From Brasenia schreberi (Eukaryota; Streptophyta; Magnoliopsida; Nymphaeales; Cabombaceae), in the NCBI GenBank assembly GCA_036023115.1, contig JAYKKT010000079.1, positions 15,801,501 through 15,865,500 of the forward strand: a DNA stretch of 64,000 nt, written 5' to 3'. Shown here piece after piece: positions 12,768 to 25,262 of this stretch. The translations under genes and the position numbers were made by a program. The first letter of the stretch is position 1. The number at the start of each line of letters is the position of its first letter. The notes beneath the pieces were generated by a model, which made no database searches, was not told where the DNA came from, and saw only the letters and a list, made by a program, of their open reading frames with translations.

Positions 12768-12900
12768 AGGTAGAGAGGGGAGGTTGATGCTGTGGCGAAG
12801 GATCAGCTGCACCAACTTCTCCGTCTCTCGACATAACGCCTCCCCAACTTGATTTCCTGAGAGAGAAACAAAATACAGTAGAGAGAGGGGGAAATCGATA

Positions 12901-15900
12901 ATGCCAAGCGTTACAGTGAAGTTATACAGCGTCTTCTTTAAGTTACTTCTGAAGCACAGGCTTCACAATCGCACCAATTTATCGGAGGACTCCGGAAACC
13001 CCTTCGGAGTCACGTCGCGGCCAGAAGAGGGGTCACCGGCACCGGCGAACGCGTCCTTCATCGACGGTGTCGCCACAAAGGACATCCACATCGACCCATT
13101 CACTTCGCTTTCTATCCGGATATTCCTGCCGGATTCTTCCCTTAACCCTCTCTCTAATCGATCTCCCGGCTCTTCACAGGACAGTATCCGCCGAAGCAGA
13201 AACGGTCGCGCCCTCGAATCCAACGGCCACGATGTTGCTGGTCTGTACAGAGGATACCTACCAGGGAACCCCAATTCCCCGTCTCTCCGGCGGCTTCCGA
13301 TAATCTTGCAGTTCCACGGGGGGGGCTTCGTCTCGGGCAGCAAGGACTTGCATTCGAACGATTTCTTCTGCAGGCGGATCGCGAAGCTTTGTGATGCGAT
13401 CGTCATTGCCGTCGGGTACCGGCTGGCGCCGGAGAGTCGGTACCCGGCGGCGTTTGAGGACGGATTGAAGGTTCTGAATTGGTTGGGGAAGCAGGCAAAC
13501 CTCGCCGAATGCAGGAAGTCGCTCGGGCAAGCTCGCAGTGCCGCCATTGCCGGCGATCTCCGGAAATCTGATGTACATAGGCATATTGTCGACACGTTCG
13601 GAGCGTCGGTGGTGGAGCCATGGCTGGCTGCTCATGGAGATCCTTCCAGGTTTTACATCCATTCTACGTCGTAGCCAGACCATGATTATTATGAAACATT
13701 AGCCGTTGAGTAACTCTGAATTCTTAGAGCTTGTGATTTTCTTTGTGAGTTTGATTGATTTTTGTTTATGTTCTCATGGTCATAATGACGCCAAATTATA
13801 TAGGAGTTCTGAGATTGGTAATGTTTAGGGATCGATCTGCATCAAAAGGAAATTTCTTGTTGGTGCCATCAATGAATTGTGTCAATTCCTTGGTGATACA
13901 TGTTAATCCTTAGTTATTTGTCGATGAATTTCTTTGGTAGGGTAAAGAATTGATGAATCACATTTCATAAAAATCTCTAATAGCTTTTAGTGCGCCCTTA
14001 AGTTGAACTTTATCACATTTTATGCCATTGTGCATGGTAGAGAATGTTCAATGGCCATATGTTTGGCAGACGACTTGGGGTTCATGTTTCTGCTAAGGTG
14101 GGGGATTCTAATGACTGTGTATTCAATAGAACTTACTTTTATGTATCTGTGGATTGAGGTGGAAATTAGGACTTTCTCCATGCAAGTCTCCTGTTCTTCG
14201 AGTCCCTGCAAGGTCAAATTGGTAAAATAGCATTTCATTATCATGGTTTATCATCAGTGGAGGCCTTACTGGACCTGAAACATTTGGTGTGGAAATTGTC
14301 AGCAGAAATTGTGTTCTGCTGTTTGAATTCAAGATGTGATCAATGAAAGTCACAATCAGATGACGATTCTCAGGACCTGTAACATCAGCGAATACCTTAA
14401 TGATAATAGACGAGGAATATCATCCAACCTTTCATTTACTGTTCACAGATCATTAATATGCACATACTTAGATAGGGAAGAGATATAAGAGAAGCGATGC
14501 TGCTAGCCTTTCTTTAATTGTGAAATAGGAGAGAAATGGCAAATACCAAAAGTGTTGGTTGTTAACTTAAGATTGAGGAGCCCTTTGCACAATACGTAAT
14601 TATGATGAGTTAAAGAGCGGGTGACATATGTTTCATGAGCTGCAAAAGTTGTTTATGAAACACATTGTTTCCTTTCCATTTCATGAATTTTGAAGGGCTT
14701 TTAAGTTTGAAGATGATGAAGGTAGTTGGTTAACTTAGTGCATACGGTGAAGTTGGCAGCAATGGAGATTGGAGAGTTCAATCGTGATCTATTCTAACAC
14801 CGCTTCTTGAGGAGGAGCTCTTTCCAGGTTTCACGGTGATTAAGATTATGGTGACAAAGAATCTGGGAACTTCAGTTTAGACAGCAAAGAGCAATGTTCT
14901 GGAACGGAAAAGACTAGATGTTAGAGGTTAACACAATGCGTTGTATAAGCACTTGGAGAGATCCAAGGTAGTTTGAAGACATCAAACTTATCTTTTGAAG
15001 GTGCACTGCTGGTTACGTGCACTGATTTAACAAAAACTTAGAAAATTGAATAACAAAAGTTCAGAAAGTAATGCATCTACCGCAAATTCGCAATCATTTA
15101 GGTTCATGTGGTTTTGATGGATTGAGAGGTGATTTGGTGCATGTGGTTTCATTAAGAGTCTTTAAGGAATCAAACCATCTGTAGGTTGTCGCAGACTGCC
15201 TTTTGTGACCTAGATTTGTTGTCTAACTTGACTTGGAATTCTTGTTCTGAGCTATTTCATTTGCATCAGGCATGCAATATGAGCATCCCCGCTGCCTATA
15301 TAATGGAAGTTTCGTGTTTTCACTTCTTTGCAAGTTGGTACCATCTTCATTGAGCCAAACTTCCATAGGACTGTAGAACCACTTATTATGATCATTGTGG
15401 TCTATATGAGTAGTAAATATGCTTGAAATTGGAGCACGTGTGTGTGTATGATCGACATTGTAGTGTCAAATACCCCAAAGTTTAGGAACATACACCCTTA
15501 AATTTATCCATCTCATAAAATGGCTGATACTTACATATGCAGTTATGTGCATCTTTTGATTTAACACAAAATGCTTCTGTATTGTTTGAATCATGAGAAA
15601 GTATAACCAAAGCATTTTGCCCGATACTGATATCTAGTTTGGTGCGCATATGCATTCTTCTTGCAAGGGCACTGATAATTGTTTGCTAAGTCACATAGAC
15701 ACTTCTAAGGGGTGGAGTGTCGACCTCGACACTGGTGCGACACCGACACCGTGTTGGGTGCGGCATGGTAAAAAAAAAATTTTTGCAAAAAAAATAATTT
15801 TGCAAAATATATTTTTTTTTGTAACTCACGGTTAAATGGGTCCGGATAATAAAGATTGATTTGTGTATTATGATGAAATTAGTAGTTGTTTACCATTTAT

Positions 15901-17055
15901 ATGTTTTGCTTTAATATAAACTTATAAAGTTGTGTACTTGCTATTGTAGTTGTATATCATATTAGCTTTAATGATTTTGGGTGCGAACAATTGGTTTCTT
16001 ATTACTCAATCTGATTGGATTCTTGACTCCATACTGTATGCCTTTGCACAGAATAATCTTTGTCACCAAACACATTTAAAGACCAGGAACATTACCTGAT
16101 CAATAGAACAGAAGAGTATGACATCACTAGTGGATCCTAGCACAAATACTAGTATATGTTATATCCTACTAAAGATCTCAAAACTCTTTGAATCCATAAC
16201 TTTGATATTTTGTAGCTCATAAAATCATTGTAAGTTTCAGATCATTATGTGAGAACTTGCTAATTGATACCTATGTGCACCCAAAATTAGCAAATACTAG
16301 TTGTATTATGATTGATTTATTTAGGTTGAATATTATATATAATATATAATATTATATACCCTAGCCGTGTCGCCGCACCCAAAATTTTTGAAATTTGCCG
16401 TATCCCGCACCCGCACCCGCACCCGTGTGACATAGATTGTTTGTTTTCTATTCTTTTCTTTATTTTCTTCTGTCTAGACTGAATGATTTCTGAATATATT
16501 CCATGAACCGTATGCAGATGTGTTCTCCTTGGAGTTAGTTGTGGAGCTAATATTGCAGATTTCATAGCTCGAAAGGCTGTCGAGGCAGGGAAGCTTTTGA
16601 ATCCTGTCAAAGTGGTTGCACAGGTTCTGATGTGCCCGTTCTTCATCGGCAGTGTGCCTACACGCTCAGATATCAAATTGTCGAACTCGTATTTTTATGA
16701 CAAATCAATGTGCACATTGGCGTGGAAGCTGTTTCTGCCAGAGGACGAGTTCAGTTTGGATCACCCTGCCGGAAACCCCCTGATTCCCAGTGGGGGGCTG
16801 CCTTTGAAGTTCATGCCACCAACTCTAACAGTAGTTGCAGAGCACGATTGGATGAAGGATCGGGCCATCTTGTACTCGGAAGAGCTTAGGAAGGTCAACG
16901 TTGATGCACCAGTTCTCGAGTATAAGGATGCAGTCCATGAATTCGCCACTTTGGGTATGCTCTTGAAATCACCACAGGCTCAGGCTTGTGCAGAGGAGGT
17001 TGCAATTTGGATAAAGAAGTATATCTCTCTAAGAGGTCATGAATTTTCATATTGA
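12901..17055 (+). CDS. carboxylesterase, CXE11/CXE16-like (two exons)
   Basis: The gene encodes a plant alpha/beta-hydrolase of the hormone-sensitive-lipase-like class, of the same type as Arabidopsis probable carboxylesterases 11 and 16. Exon 1 is 12901-13649 and exon 2 is 16518-17055. They are joined at an AG|GT donor and a TGCAG acceptor, giving 428 codons and an uninterrupted frame. The N-terminus MPSVTVKLYSVFFK is characteristic of the subfamily and fixes the start. The oxyanion-hole motif HGGG is at residues 139-142. The nucleophile is Ser257 in GVSCG, built right after the splice junction. Asp360 in AEHDWM and His390 in DAVHEF complete the triad. There is no signal peptide, so it is presumably cytosolic. 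The physiological substrate is unknown for this subfamily. The downstream frame 13651-13674 is read-through into the intron, not coding. Confidence 0.93.
13650..16517 (+). other. 2.87-kb intron of the carboxylesterase gene
   Basis: It starts GTTTTACATC and ends TATGCAG, and splicing restores the conserved DPSR-CVLLGVSCG junction. It is AT-rich and holds a foldback-like insertion at about 15700-16430. No independent gene is visible. Confidence 0.9.
15700..16430. mobile_element. foldback-like element in the carboxylesterase intron
   Basis: GC-rich arms full of ACACCG / GGGTGCGG motifs lie at about 15718-15768 and 16362-16428 in opposite orientation, around an AT-rich core. The left arm contains GTTGGGTGCGGCATGG. 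The reverse complement of the right arm reads CAAAAATTTTGGGTGCGGCG and then GACACGG. Both sides are flanked by a CACATAGA / GACATAGA match (7 of 8). The termini are too diverged to assign a superfamily. Confidence 0.45.
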
Positions 17056-17519
17056 ATCATTTGCTCTTTCTCCCCTTTTTCTGTATATGTTTTGAACGCC
17101 TTTTTTCTTCCCCTCTCAAGTCTCAACTCCTGATGTATGGTGTACCAATTCATTTATCAGTTGAAGCATTTATGTCGATTATTCTTTCAGAAATTCAGGT
17201 GCTTTTGTGCCCTTTAAATGCTTCGGTTTATTTGATGTCAATTCAGGTCCTTTTGTGTCGATTACAAGTTAGTAACATCTTTAAATACAGGCATTTATTC
17301 GGCAAAGCTTTGCTTGTCAGCTGAGTGCAAGACTCAACTGAATCCTTTATAGGTGTAATCTTCCCAAGACAAATACATTGCATCGCATGATAACTTCGGG
17401 GTCAAGGATGCTTTGTTGAGTATTACCATGGATTACCTTCTAAGAATTCTCTACCTTGCTTGCTCTAGCCGACCCCTTCTAGTACGAAGAAGTATATGGT
17501 CAAGGCTAATTTTAGTGCA

Positions 17520-17690
17520 TATGAAATCAATGAAAGCTTGGTTTATTCAAGTGGCTCTGCACTTATTCCCCGTAAGCAAGGTCTCGAGTTCAAGCCTTGC
17601 AAACGGAGAAAGCCAGTGGGCGGAGATCTTTAGCCCCGAAACAACCGCCCTGTTTGAAGCGGATTATGCCATAGTTTAGACTCAAAGAGT
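17520..17690 (+). mobile_element. possible tRNA-derived SINE remnant
   Basis: TTCAAGTGGCTCTGCAC resembles an A box. TCTCGAGTTCAAGCC, about 50 bp downstream, resembles a B box (GTTCAANCC). No tail or target duplication is clear. Confidence 0.3.
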
Positions 17691-17699
17691 GTGATCACA

Positions 17700-19440
17700 A
17701 AAGCCACGTGTGATTGTTTCTATTTTAACACTATTGTTATTACCACTTTGATATTGACAATTCCAAAAATTATACGTAAGAATTAGCGAGCATATTATGG
17801 TTACAATCCATGGGGCATGCCCTTATCGTCTAGGACATCTCTTCCTCATGGAGCAAAGGGACTAGACTTCGTCCTGCGAGAATGGTAGGACGCTATCAAA
17901 GTAAAGTCAACCATGGATTACCAACAAAAGCAGAATTGGCCATGAGGCTGTTTAAGGTGGGGCGAACTATACATTGTGGTCCGAGATCCAACCACGAGAT
18001 ATAGCATTTTTCATTCAATTTTTTAATATTTGGTGCGTGGCTGCCCCACCTTGGCTCAATGTAGATCTACCACCGCTGGTTAGGGATGGCAATTAGGATC
18101 CGCTCCATGGGTACCCACTCTGCCCTGTCCTATATGGAGCGGGTTTTTAGGTCTGAAGCAGGGTGGGGCGGGGTGATAGAGGAATGAGATGCAGGGTGGA
18201 GTAGGGGCGGGTTTAAGGTAGACCCACCCCACACTGTATATACTTATAAGTTATTACTTTAGGGTCTTTTCATGGAGGGAGTCCAGCTGCCAGCGGTCCG
18301 GCGTCTCGTTTGCTTGAACGGGAAAGCTTGAGCAGCTGCAGTTCAAGGCAACTACAGTTCAACCCAGGCTCTAGCAGACCCGTTGAGGTTTGAGATTTGG
18401 TCTTATGCTGAAAAATCATCTTGTTTGGCTTTTTATCTATACCATTTTGAATGTGCTATTGCTACATCTTGAACTTCAGAAAGTTGGAATGCATTTGTTC
18501 AAGTGAAAAGTTACGGATGTGAAGGTTTTCTACCGTCTGCTAGCTCTTGATAATCACCATCATTCTACTGTAACTTGTTTGAAATCCAAAGTCGACTGGT
18601 TGTTATGTGATAATTTTAGCTTTCATGAACTCCTTTCTTCATTTGAACAGGAAAGTCCATAGGCACATAATGGGGTCAGCGAAACACTTTTGTGTTGCAT
18701 GTTTTTAGATGTAGGTTCATTGAAATATTAGCAGGTCGGTGTTCTTCATATATAGGCATGTCAGTGAAAACCACTGGCATGTTTTCTGTATCTCGCAGCA
18801 ATTTGTATGCCTTGGATTGGACCTTAATCCTACCTGCTTGGAATCATATACTGTTTTCTTTCTTCTACCGGTATGTTTGCTTGCCATGGGATTGGACCTT
18901 GCCTTACTAGAAGTTCAGCTTGTTATCGATGCAAATGATTTGGTACGGTCCAACCTTACCACAACACAATAACACATTATAAGCACACCGTGCTTGAATA
19001 TGCAGCTGATAGGATCAAGCCTTATAGGGTTGGCCTCATCATGATAAGCTCCAGCTTGTGCATGCCCTATTATCGAGTTGTTTTGACATATTTCACAAGA
19101 ATCTTTTTTTTGTTATTTATTTTTCTTTTCTACGAGTGTTATAAGAATGATCGGCATACGCTTTAAGATTCATTTTTTTATTACATATATTGTGTATTGA
19201 AAGTGGTGACTAATCGATCCTTGTTATTCTATGGTTATGTTATATCCTTTTATTTGCTATGTGTGTTATTCAACTTAGAATCTGATGGTCAATAGGTGTT
19301 TTATATATGAATATGATGGTCATCTTTTGAATTGATATTTGGTTAATTTTGTAACATTGATTATATTTTTACTGGTTACATATATTTAATATCTTATCTT
19401 AATTGTTTGTCTGTTACATAACTTTTATTTATAGGTGCTA
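17700..19440. other. gene-free DNA with GC-rich hAT-end-like repeats
   Basis: At 18000-18245 are GATCTACCACCGCTG and, directly after, TTAGGGATGGCAAT, each resembling hAT-type termini common in plant genomes. A GC-rich tract of GGGGCGGG motifs follows (about 18150-18230). The frames at 18692-18972 have no recognised domain. No gene is supported. Confidence 0.4.
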
Positions 19441-19454
19441 AAAGGTTTACATAA

Positions 19455-19985
19455 TGGATGAAGATAACATAATGCTAATACCTCCTGTGGTTGAGAGTAT
19501 CTGAAGTCAAGAAGTTAGTTTGAATCCAGTTACTATTAGACAACCCGAGAGTTTAAGCTATGTAATAGAAAGTCTCAACTCGACTGTGACATATATCAAC
19601 ATGTAGCGTTCATTGAACAATCTTTACATGAAAATATAAGTGAAAAAGATGATAACAAAAATGAATTAAAAGTATATACTGAAGCGAATTCAATCGATAT
19701 ATAGTAGATGGTGAGAGAAAGACAAAATGTCATCACTATAACAATGTCTTGCTGTAAACCTAAGACACGGTACCAAGGCACTAAAGAACCATATAGAGCT
19801 ATAATGTAGAAGAAGTAAAAGGAGTTTTACAAAACAATCAACTATTGCAGCTAGTAGGTGTAATTTCGATCAAAAGTATTTAAGAAAGGAACTTGCTAAG
19901 ATGATTGTGATGCACGAATACACATTAAGTATAGTGGCTGATATGATCACTATTAAAAAAGATATAAAAATTTATGAGGATATAA
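19455..19985 (+). pseudogene. hAT transposase remnant (BED/Ac-like type)
   Basis: It starts MDEDNIMLIPPV. After several stops it retains FDQKYLRKELAKMIVMHEYT followed by LSIVAD. This is the conserved segment after the BED zinc finger of Ac/RICESLEEPER-like transposases (FDQ..R.ELAKMII.HEYPLSIV). Only the N-terminal third is present, with stops and frameshifts, so it is inactive. It belongs to a different hAT branch from the pseudogene at 6690-10710. Confidence 0.6.
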
Positions 19986-19989
19986 AGAA

Positions 19990-20650
19990 CAAAACAATCT
20001 CACGACTCCATCGCACTTCTTGGATCGCTCTCCTACGATGGATAGATGGGGCGCTGCTGTGCCGAATGAGAAGATGCAACACGATGGAAGAGAAACTCTA
20101 TGGTGCATTAGTTGGTATTTGATAGATTGTGTGGTTGGTAAGGCTGGTGAATTAGATGAGTATAAGGAAAGAGAGGGTGGCAAACCAACTTCGGGAATTT
20201 GCCTGCACAACCTTATCATATTATTGAGTACAAGCAAGATTGCCCAATCAAACTTCTTGTCAAGGCTTTCCAGTTTCGAAGGAGAAAAAAAGAAAGGCAA
20301 GCGTTCGGCCGGAATATGCACTGGCAGGGCCCAAATAATTTCAGGAATTTGCCGGCCCGAATTGACGATATCTCCAATCTTTATAAGTGGCCTGAAAACG
20401 GCACCGTTTTGGGATTGATGAGGGCAGGAGGTTTGACAATTCGGCCTAATCAGGTTAGGTGAACCTCCGAAGAGTTTCCGACTATATGACGGTCTTGATC
20501 AGAACAAAGGCAAATCAGGAATTCCCGGGCTTTCTTCATTTCCTACTATTAGATGCCTGAATCGGAGAAGAGGGTTTTGGGAAAGGTTTAGACAATGGTA
20601 GCTGCCTATTCGCACGGAAACTCAGGCATGAATGCCGGAGTGCATTGGAT
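19990..20650. other. unassigned sequence next to the hAT remnant
   Basis: Overlapping open frames of 73-132 codons on both strands lack any domain, signal or membrane segment that I recognise. Base composition is higher in GC than the flanks, which suggests a separate insertion. Confidence 0.35.
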
Positions 20651-20671
20651 AAGAAGCAGCGTTATCAGTTA

Positions 20672-20841
<170 letters not shown>

Positions 20842-21234
20842 TGGAAGATGCTAGACATCTTATGTGAAACTTATTAGACTATGTGCGTTGTTGATGCAAA
20901 GATCGACTTGCTGATCAACATCAGTACGAGGTTCGGCACTATTTAATGCAAATGTGGCTTAAGTGTCTTAATTATCACCATCCAATTGATCTTACCAATG
21001 ATAATAATCATAGTTAAATGCTTAACATGATAGTCTATTTATAACTCCCCCTTCTCTATTCTCTCTCTCTCTATATAAACACAAGAGGTGTATGTATTTT
21101 CCATAGTCTAATTTCTCTATTCTCCACGGACATGTATGGATACGGCATTTAAGGTACACATTGTCATTGATTTTGTAAATAAAATCCAAATCAAGTAGAG
21201 ACACAAAAACAACTTAAAAGAACGGGATAAAACT

Positions 21235-22840
21235 AATTTCTTCAACATTATATTTCGTACATTCCATTATTTCAATATCACATTCAAAGGAATGCGCATT
21301 AACCACAGTTATCACATTCAAGCGAATGTGTATTATTACTATTTTCCATCACAACGGTTTTAATTATACCAAAGCATATGACCATGACATTATTAGTGCG
21401 AATCACATGAAACTTCTGAAGGCCAAATAAGTGATCAATACAGAGATTTAAAGTAGCACAAGTTGAGGACACGGGGCATGCCCGGTGCACCAAGATCCTG
21501 AAGGACTTCACTTTTGTAAACCTTTACTCAGCAGCCATCATGAACCTTAATGATCAATCTGTAAGTGCAATGTTCGGTGCCACGATCAAGCACTTTAGCA
21601 TGCACCACTTCAATGAATTTGAGGTAAGCATGTTTCTGTTCATTATACCTCTTCACAGCAAATTCCCCCAAGTGCTGGACATGGCCATTGGCAGGAACGG
21701 GGAACAAAGCCTGAAGGTTTTGAAGGATTAGCGCTGGCTGCCATGACCATGGCTGCCACCACTGCAAACACAAGGAGATCAGGAAGGAAGCTCACCATCG
21801 CTACTAAGACAGTAGGCTCTTTAACTGAAACAGGAGGTAGCTAGGAAAAGATGGTCTTCCTTTGGATGAAGAAAGGGTGAACGTACCTTCAATACTTGCG
21901 GCGGTAAGTTGCCTTTGATTATAGAATACCATATCTTCAATACGTTGAATGTATGGCACTTGGTTTTGAATCAATTTTGTTGGATCACTATCTTCTAGTT
22001 GGTAAAGTTGTAATACTTACTACGCGCACTGGTAGGAGACAACATAAAGATATCTATCTTTATGGAACCTTGAAGACTTGGAAAGCACTTTGTAGGGCAT
22101 CCTTGTAGGGACTTCATCAGTTTAGTAGGTCTGTTCTGACACGAATATGAGTCCTGTTCCTCGGACCGAGAAAATAAAAGCAGTACACATCAATGATCGG
22201 ATATGAAGTCAGTATTCGAATTCTGATTATGAACCAACATGCATCTAAATCCGAATCTGACAGATAATCCAAACAAGGAAGATGATGTAGTGAACTAATT
22301 ACAAGCATAACACAACCTGATGTTCTAAATGGTCTTAATAATTAAGTCTCCCATATGATATTAGGACCGGTTAATAGGTGACTCCAGCTGGAAATTTCAA
22401 ACAGGAAGGCTGAATACAACGGATACTCAAGAAGCTCAGGTCTAAAACGACGTCCGTATCTCTTTTCTTACCTAATCTGAAGAGCAATATTCTGCCGAGA
22501 GCATGTTATCAAGCACGAGGCCTTTTCCTTTGGAAATACATGAGTTAAGGAATGAGTCGCGAAAAAATAAAAGTAATATTTCTATTTTCAGTATATATTG
22601 GAACCGATCAATTTATAATCAGGAGTTCTGAAAATAGATGACATTTTCTCTGGACAATATTTGTAATCGTTAAGTTCCTGAAAATAACAAAATTACGTTA
22701 ACAATGTATGTCTATGAGACAAGCACATGTTAAAACTAGCAGCTGACATCGCCTCGATTCAGCAGATCCCGGAATAGAGAAGGTGCTGTATGCTATCCTT
22801 ATAATCAAGACCTCAAACCAGCAGATCCCGGAACTCCCTT
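21235..22840. repeat. segmental duplication unit A (pairs with 25045-26640)
   Basis: Unit A carries the minus-strand cystatin-like pseudogene plus about 1 kb of its upstream DNA. Collinear matches with unit B include TTTCAATATCACATTCAAA at the start, the whole gene, AATAGGTGACTCC[AG]GCTGG, and CTGACATCGCCTC / TCGACATCGCCTC near the end. Confidence 0.75.
21434..21798 (-). pseudogene. cystatin-like protein pseudogene, copy 1
   Basis: It is the closest relative of the intact gene at 25263-25607 and has the same orientation. ATG (MVSFLPDLLVFAV) is at 21796-21798 and the homologous stop is at 21434-21436. One extra C in the CCCC run after SGFVP shifts the frame. A second lesion turns the GGA of GYGVKVY into TGA just after the KVHDG segment. 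The cystatin signature LGEFAVKRYN and the VLDRG loop are still readable between the two breaks, so inactivation is recent relative to duplication. The ending CYFKSLY matches the sister gene's GYFKPLY. Confidence 0.85.
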
Positions 22841-22999
22841 CACAAATGGTCTACTGTTTTAGCTTCACATCGAACTCAAATAATTTTACGTGTATTTGTT
22901 TGAATAGAAGCGAGACCGAATCATTAACAACGACAACATAGCCATACTTTTCTTCTTAGTCTTGGCGAATGCAACCTCAGCGTTGGTACAATCAGGTCG

Positions 23000-23007
23000 T
23001 ATAAATA
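23000..23007 (+). promoter_or_regulatory. TATA box of cystatin-like copy 2
   Basis: TATAAATA lies 81 bp before the former start-codon position. The identical motif and surroundings are kept at 40640-40647 in the duplicate. Confidence 0.7.
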
Positions 23008-23087
23008 GGCGTTCATGAAATACAATCCTTTCACCAATTAAGTCTCTTCGTCTCCATCAAATCTTTGCTCAGTATCTAATAATAGCC

Positions 23088-23445
23088 GTGGTGCGTTTCG
23101 TTCCAATCCTTGTGGTCGCTGTGGTAGCGGCTATGGCCATGGCAGCAACTGCTTATTGGCCTGAAAACCTTCCGGCTTTGTTCGTGTCTTTGTAGTCGGC
23201 CATGTTCAGTACTTAGTGAATTTGCTGTAAAGAGGTATAATGAACAGAACCAGGCTTATCTCAAGTTGGTTGAAGTGGTGCACATTGAGAAACTCGTTCG
23301 CGGCACCGAGAACTACACATACAGAATGATCATCAAGGTTGATGAAGGATATGTTGTGAAGACTCACAATTGTGAAGTCCTTCAGGATCTGGGTGCACCT
23401 GGCCAGCCCCCCGTCCTCAACGTTGGCTACTTTACACCCCTGTAA
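23088..23445 (+). pseudogene. cystatin-like protein pseudogene, copy 2
   Basis: It lies divergently from copy 1. The start codon is GTG where the duplicate at 40728 has ATG. A one-base loss in CCTGAAAACCTTCC (the duplicate has GCAAAACC) and another in CAGTACTTAGTGAATTT shift the frame twice. The remainder, EFAVKRYNEQ, VEVVHIEKLVRGTE and GAPGQPPVLNVGYFTPL followed by TAA, is well preserved. It belongs to a second subtype with a K-L-x-x-G loop (KLVRG) in place of VLDRG and with GYFTPL at the end. The TATA box at 23000-23007 is intact. Confidence 0.85.
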
Positions 23446-24382
23446 TCAGCAGAGTCGCTCTTTATCACTTGCACAATCAGATCTTGGTTGTAGTACATTT
23501 TTGGTACATGGGAGGTCTTCAATTTAAATCCTACAGACATCTTCGCATAATCTTTTTAACATCTTTCTCCGTCCTTTACACAAAAACAAGACACACACGC
23601 ACACGCACACGCACACGCACATGTATATAAGAAGAAAGCAAGTGATTGAAAAATAAAAGTATGAAGAAAGCAAGTCGTAAAATTGTGGGGAGTCACATAT
23701 TCTGGGCCTTGTTGTAGTTAGGGTTGTAAAGTTGGTGGTGGCAATAATTTAAGAAAGCAAGTGGTATAAAACTTAAATAGAGTAGATGCTTCAGAATTTG
23801 TGATAGTAACATGCCAATCTATCTCTCTAGCATATCTAGCTGCTCGTAAAAGTATGAAGCTTGGAAAGATTGGGATTGGTGGTGTCGTGCGAATCTAAAA
23901 CTTAAATATAGAGAGAACTTTCTAAATCATTGATTGAATGATCATATAGGAAATAGCTTCTTGTCTGATCAATAATTTCAAGAGTACAACAACTTTACCA
24001 CCGGAGCATTATGTGCATTGGCGGTCTTTTCTAGATACGGATATGAAAGCCAAAGCTGAAACCGAAAACGAGGACATTGCAACGTAGTTTGGGTATTGGA
24101 TCATACCTGTTGGAAATATTCCAAAGCACTACACGTACCCCGTTTTCCAGTCTCTTTGGTGGAGCTTAAGGTTGTTCATCACAGCACCGTGCATGATGTA
24201 TTTATCAAGTGGGCTTACAAGTTACTCAAATCTGCTTGTATTTGATTAAAGAAAACGGCATTTTAGACATATCAATTTGTGTAAGTAAATTCCATGCATA
24301 AAACGCTGAGCCATTAATAGGTTGGTGCTCAAGGAATACATGTATTTCGCCGAAGAGACTGATCATCCATTCCATCTGATTT

Positions 24383-24662
24383 GGTTCCTGTGCCGGAGCG
24401 GACGACAGCCACATCCATTACTTGGATGATTTTACAGTAAATATGTACAATGAACCGAACAAGGCTTACCTCGAATTCATTCATTCAAGTGGTGCTTGCC
24501 GAAGTTCTGGATCAAGGAACCGATCAGTACTACACTTTCGTATGGATAATTGAGGTTCATTGATGGCAAAAAATTAAAGTTCTACAGTCGTGATGTCCGT
24601 CAGGATCTGGGTGCACCTGAAGAACCTCCTGTCCTGAACTTAGGCTACTTTTGAGCCTCTGT
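24383..24662 (+). pseudogene. cystatin-like protein pseudogene, copy 3 (5'-truncated)
   Basis: It reads, across frameshifts, as VPVPE.DDSHIHYLDDFTVN.YNEPNKAYLEF, then VLDQGTDQYYTF and VRQDLGAPEEPPVLNLGYF. The APEEPPVLNLGYF ending and the DDSH before the cystatin signature match the gene at 52349-52717, not its immediate neighbours. It is therefore a distinct lineage. The signal-peptide part is missing. The whole segment is absent from the duplicated block at 42044-42050. Confidence 0.8.
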
Positions 24663-25262
24663 AATCGCAAAAGCGTCCTTCCTGCAATTTTGTGTGTGTG
24701 TGGGTAGACGAATTCGAAAAATTGCACCAAATGAACTATGCAAATATGTGTTTGACAATTCCTTTAGTGTTGGAGTGTGACACTGGAAGTGATTCTTGCA
24801 GCGTTCTCCGTGGCTAAAAGATGGCACGAGTTCTATATATCAATACATAAGATATGTGTATGTATATATATAAGTACGTGCGTTTGTATGTTTCATTGGT
24901 TGCCTTGCAATTTATGGCATATATTCATCCACCGCTTGAAACGAACACTCCATGAAGATGCAAGCATAGCTTTTCATTGGTCGCCACAAAGCGCCAAAGG
25001 ATGCACCTTGAAAGAAAGAATTGGGGAGTACTAGCCTATTCCACTGTTATATATTCGTACATCCCAATATTTCAATATCACATTCAAATGAATGTGTATT
25101 AACCACAGTTATAATTCGTACATTGCTGTATTACAATCTCACATTCAAATAAGTGAGTATTGTTATCTCCCACCACACCGGTTTTATTTGAAAAAAAGCA
25201 TACGACTGCATGTCAACATTATTAGAGCTACCGTATGAAACTTCTGAAGGCCAAACCAGTGA

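Larger units (their letters stand above)
22985..24997. repeat. segmental duplication block X (pairs with 40629-42347)
   Basis: This block, containing the plus-strand cystatin-like copy and about 1.5 kb downstream, is collinear with 40629-42347. The match includes the promoter TATA region, the gene, a CACGCACACGCAC tract (about 23594), the GGGCCTTGTTGTAGTT segment and the TTAATAGGTTGGTGCTCAAG segment. Block Y lacks the piece 24383-24678. Block X continues into unit B, which block Y lacks. Confidence 0.8.

Noticed and set aside
12963..13595. Long minus-strand open frames (210 and 141 codons) over carboxylesterase exon 1
   Set aside because: They are antisense shadows of a GC-rich conserved exon. 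The plus frame carries all family motifs.
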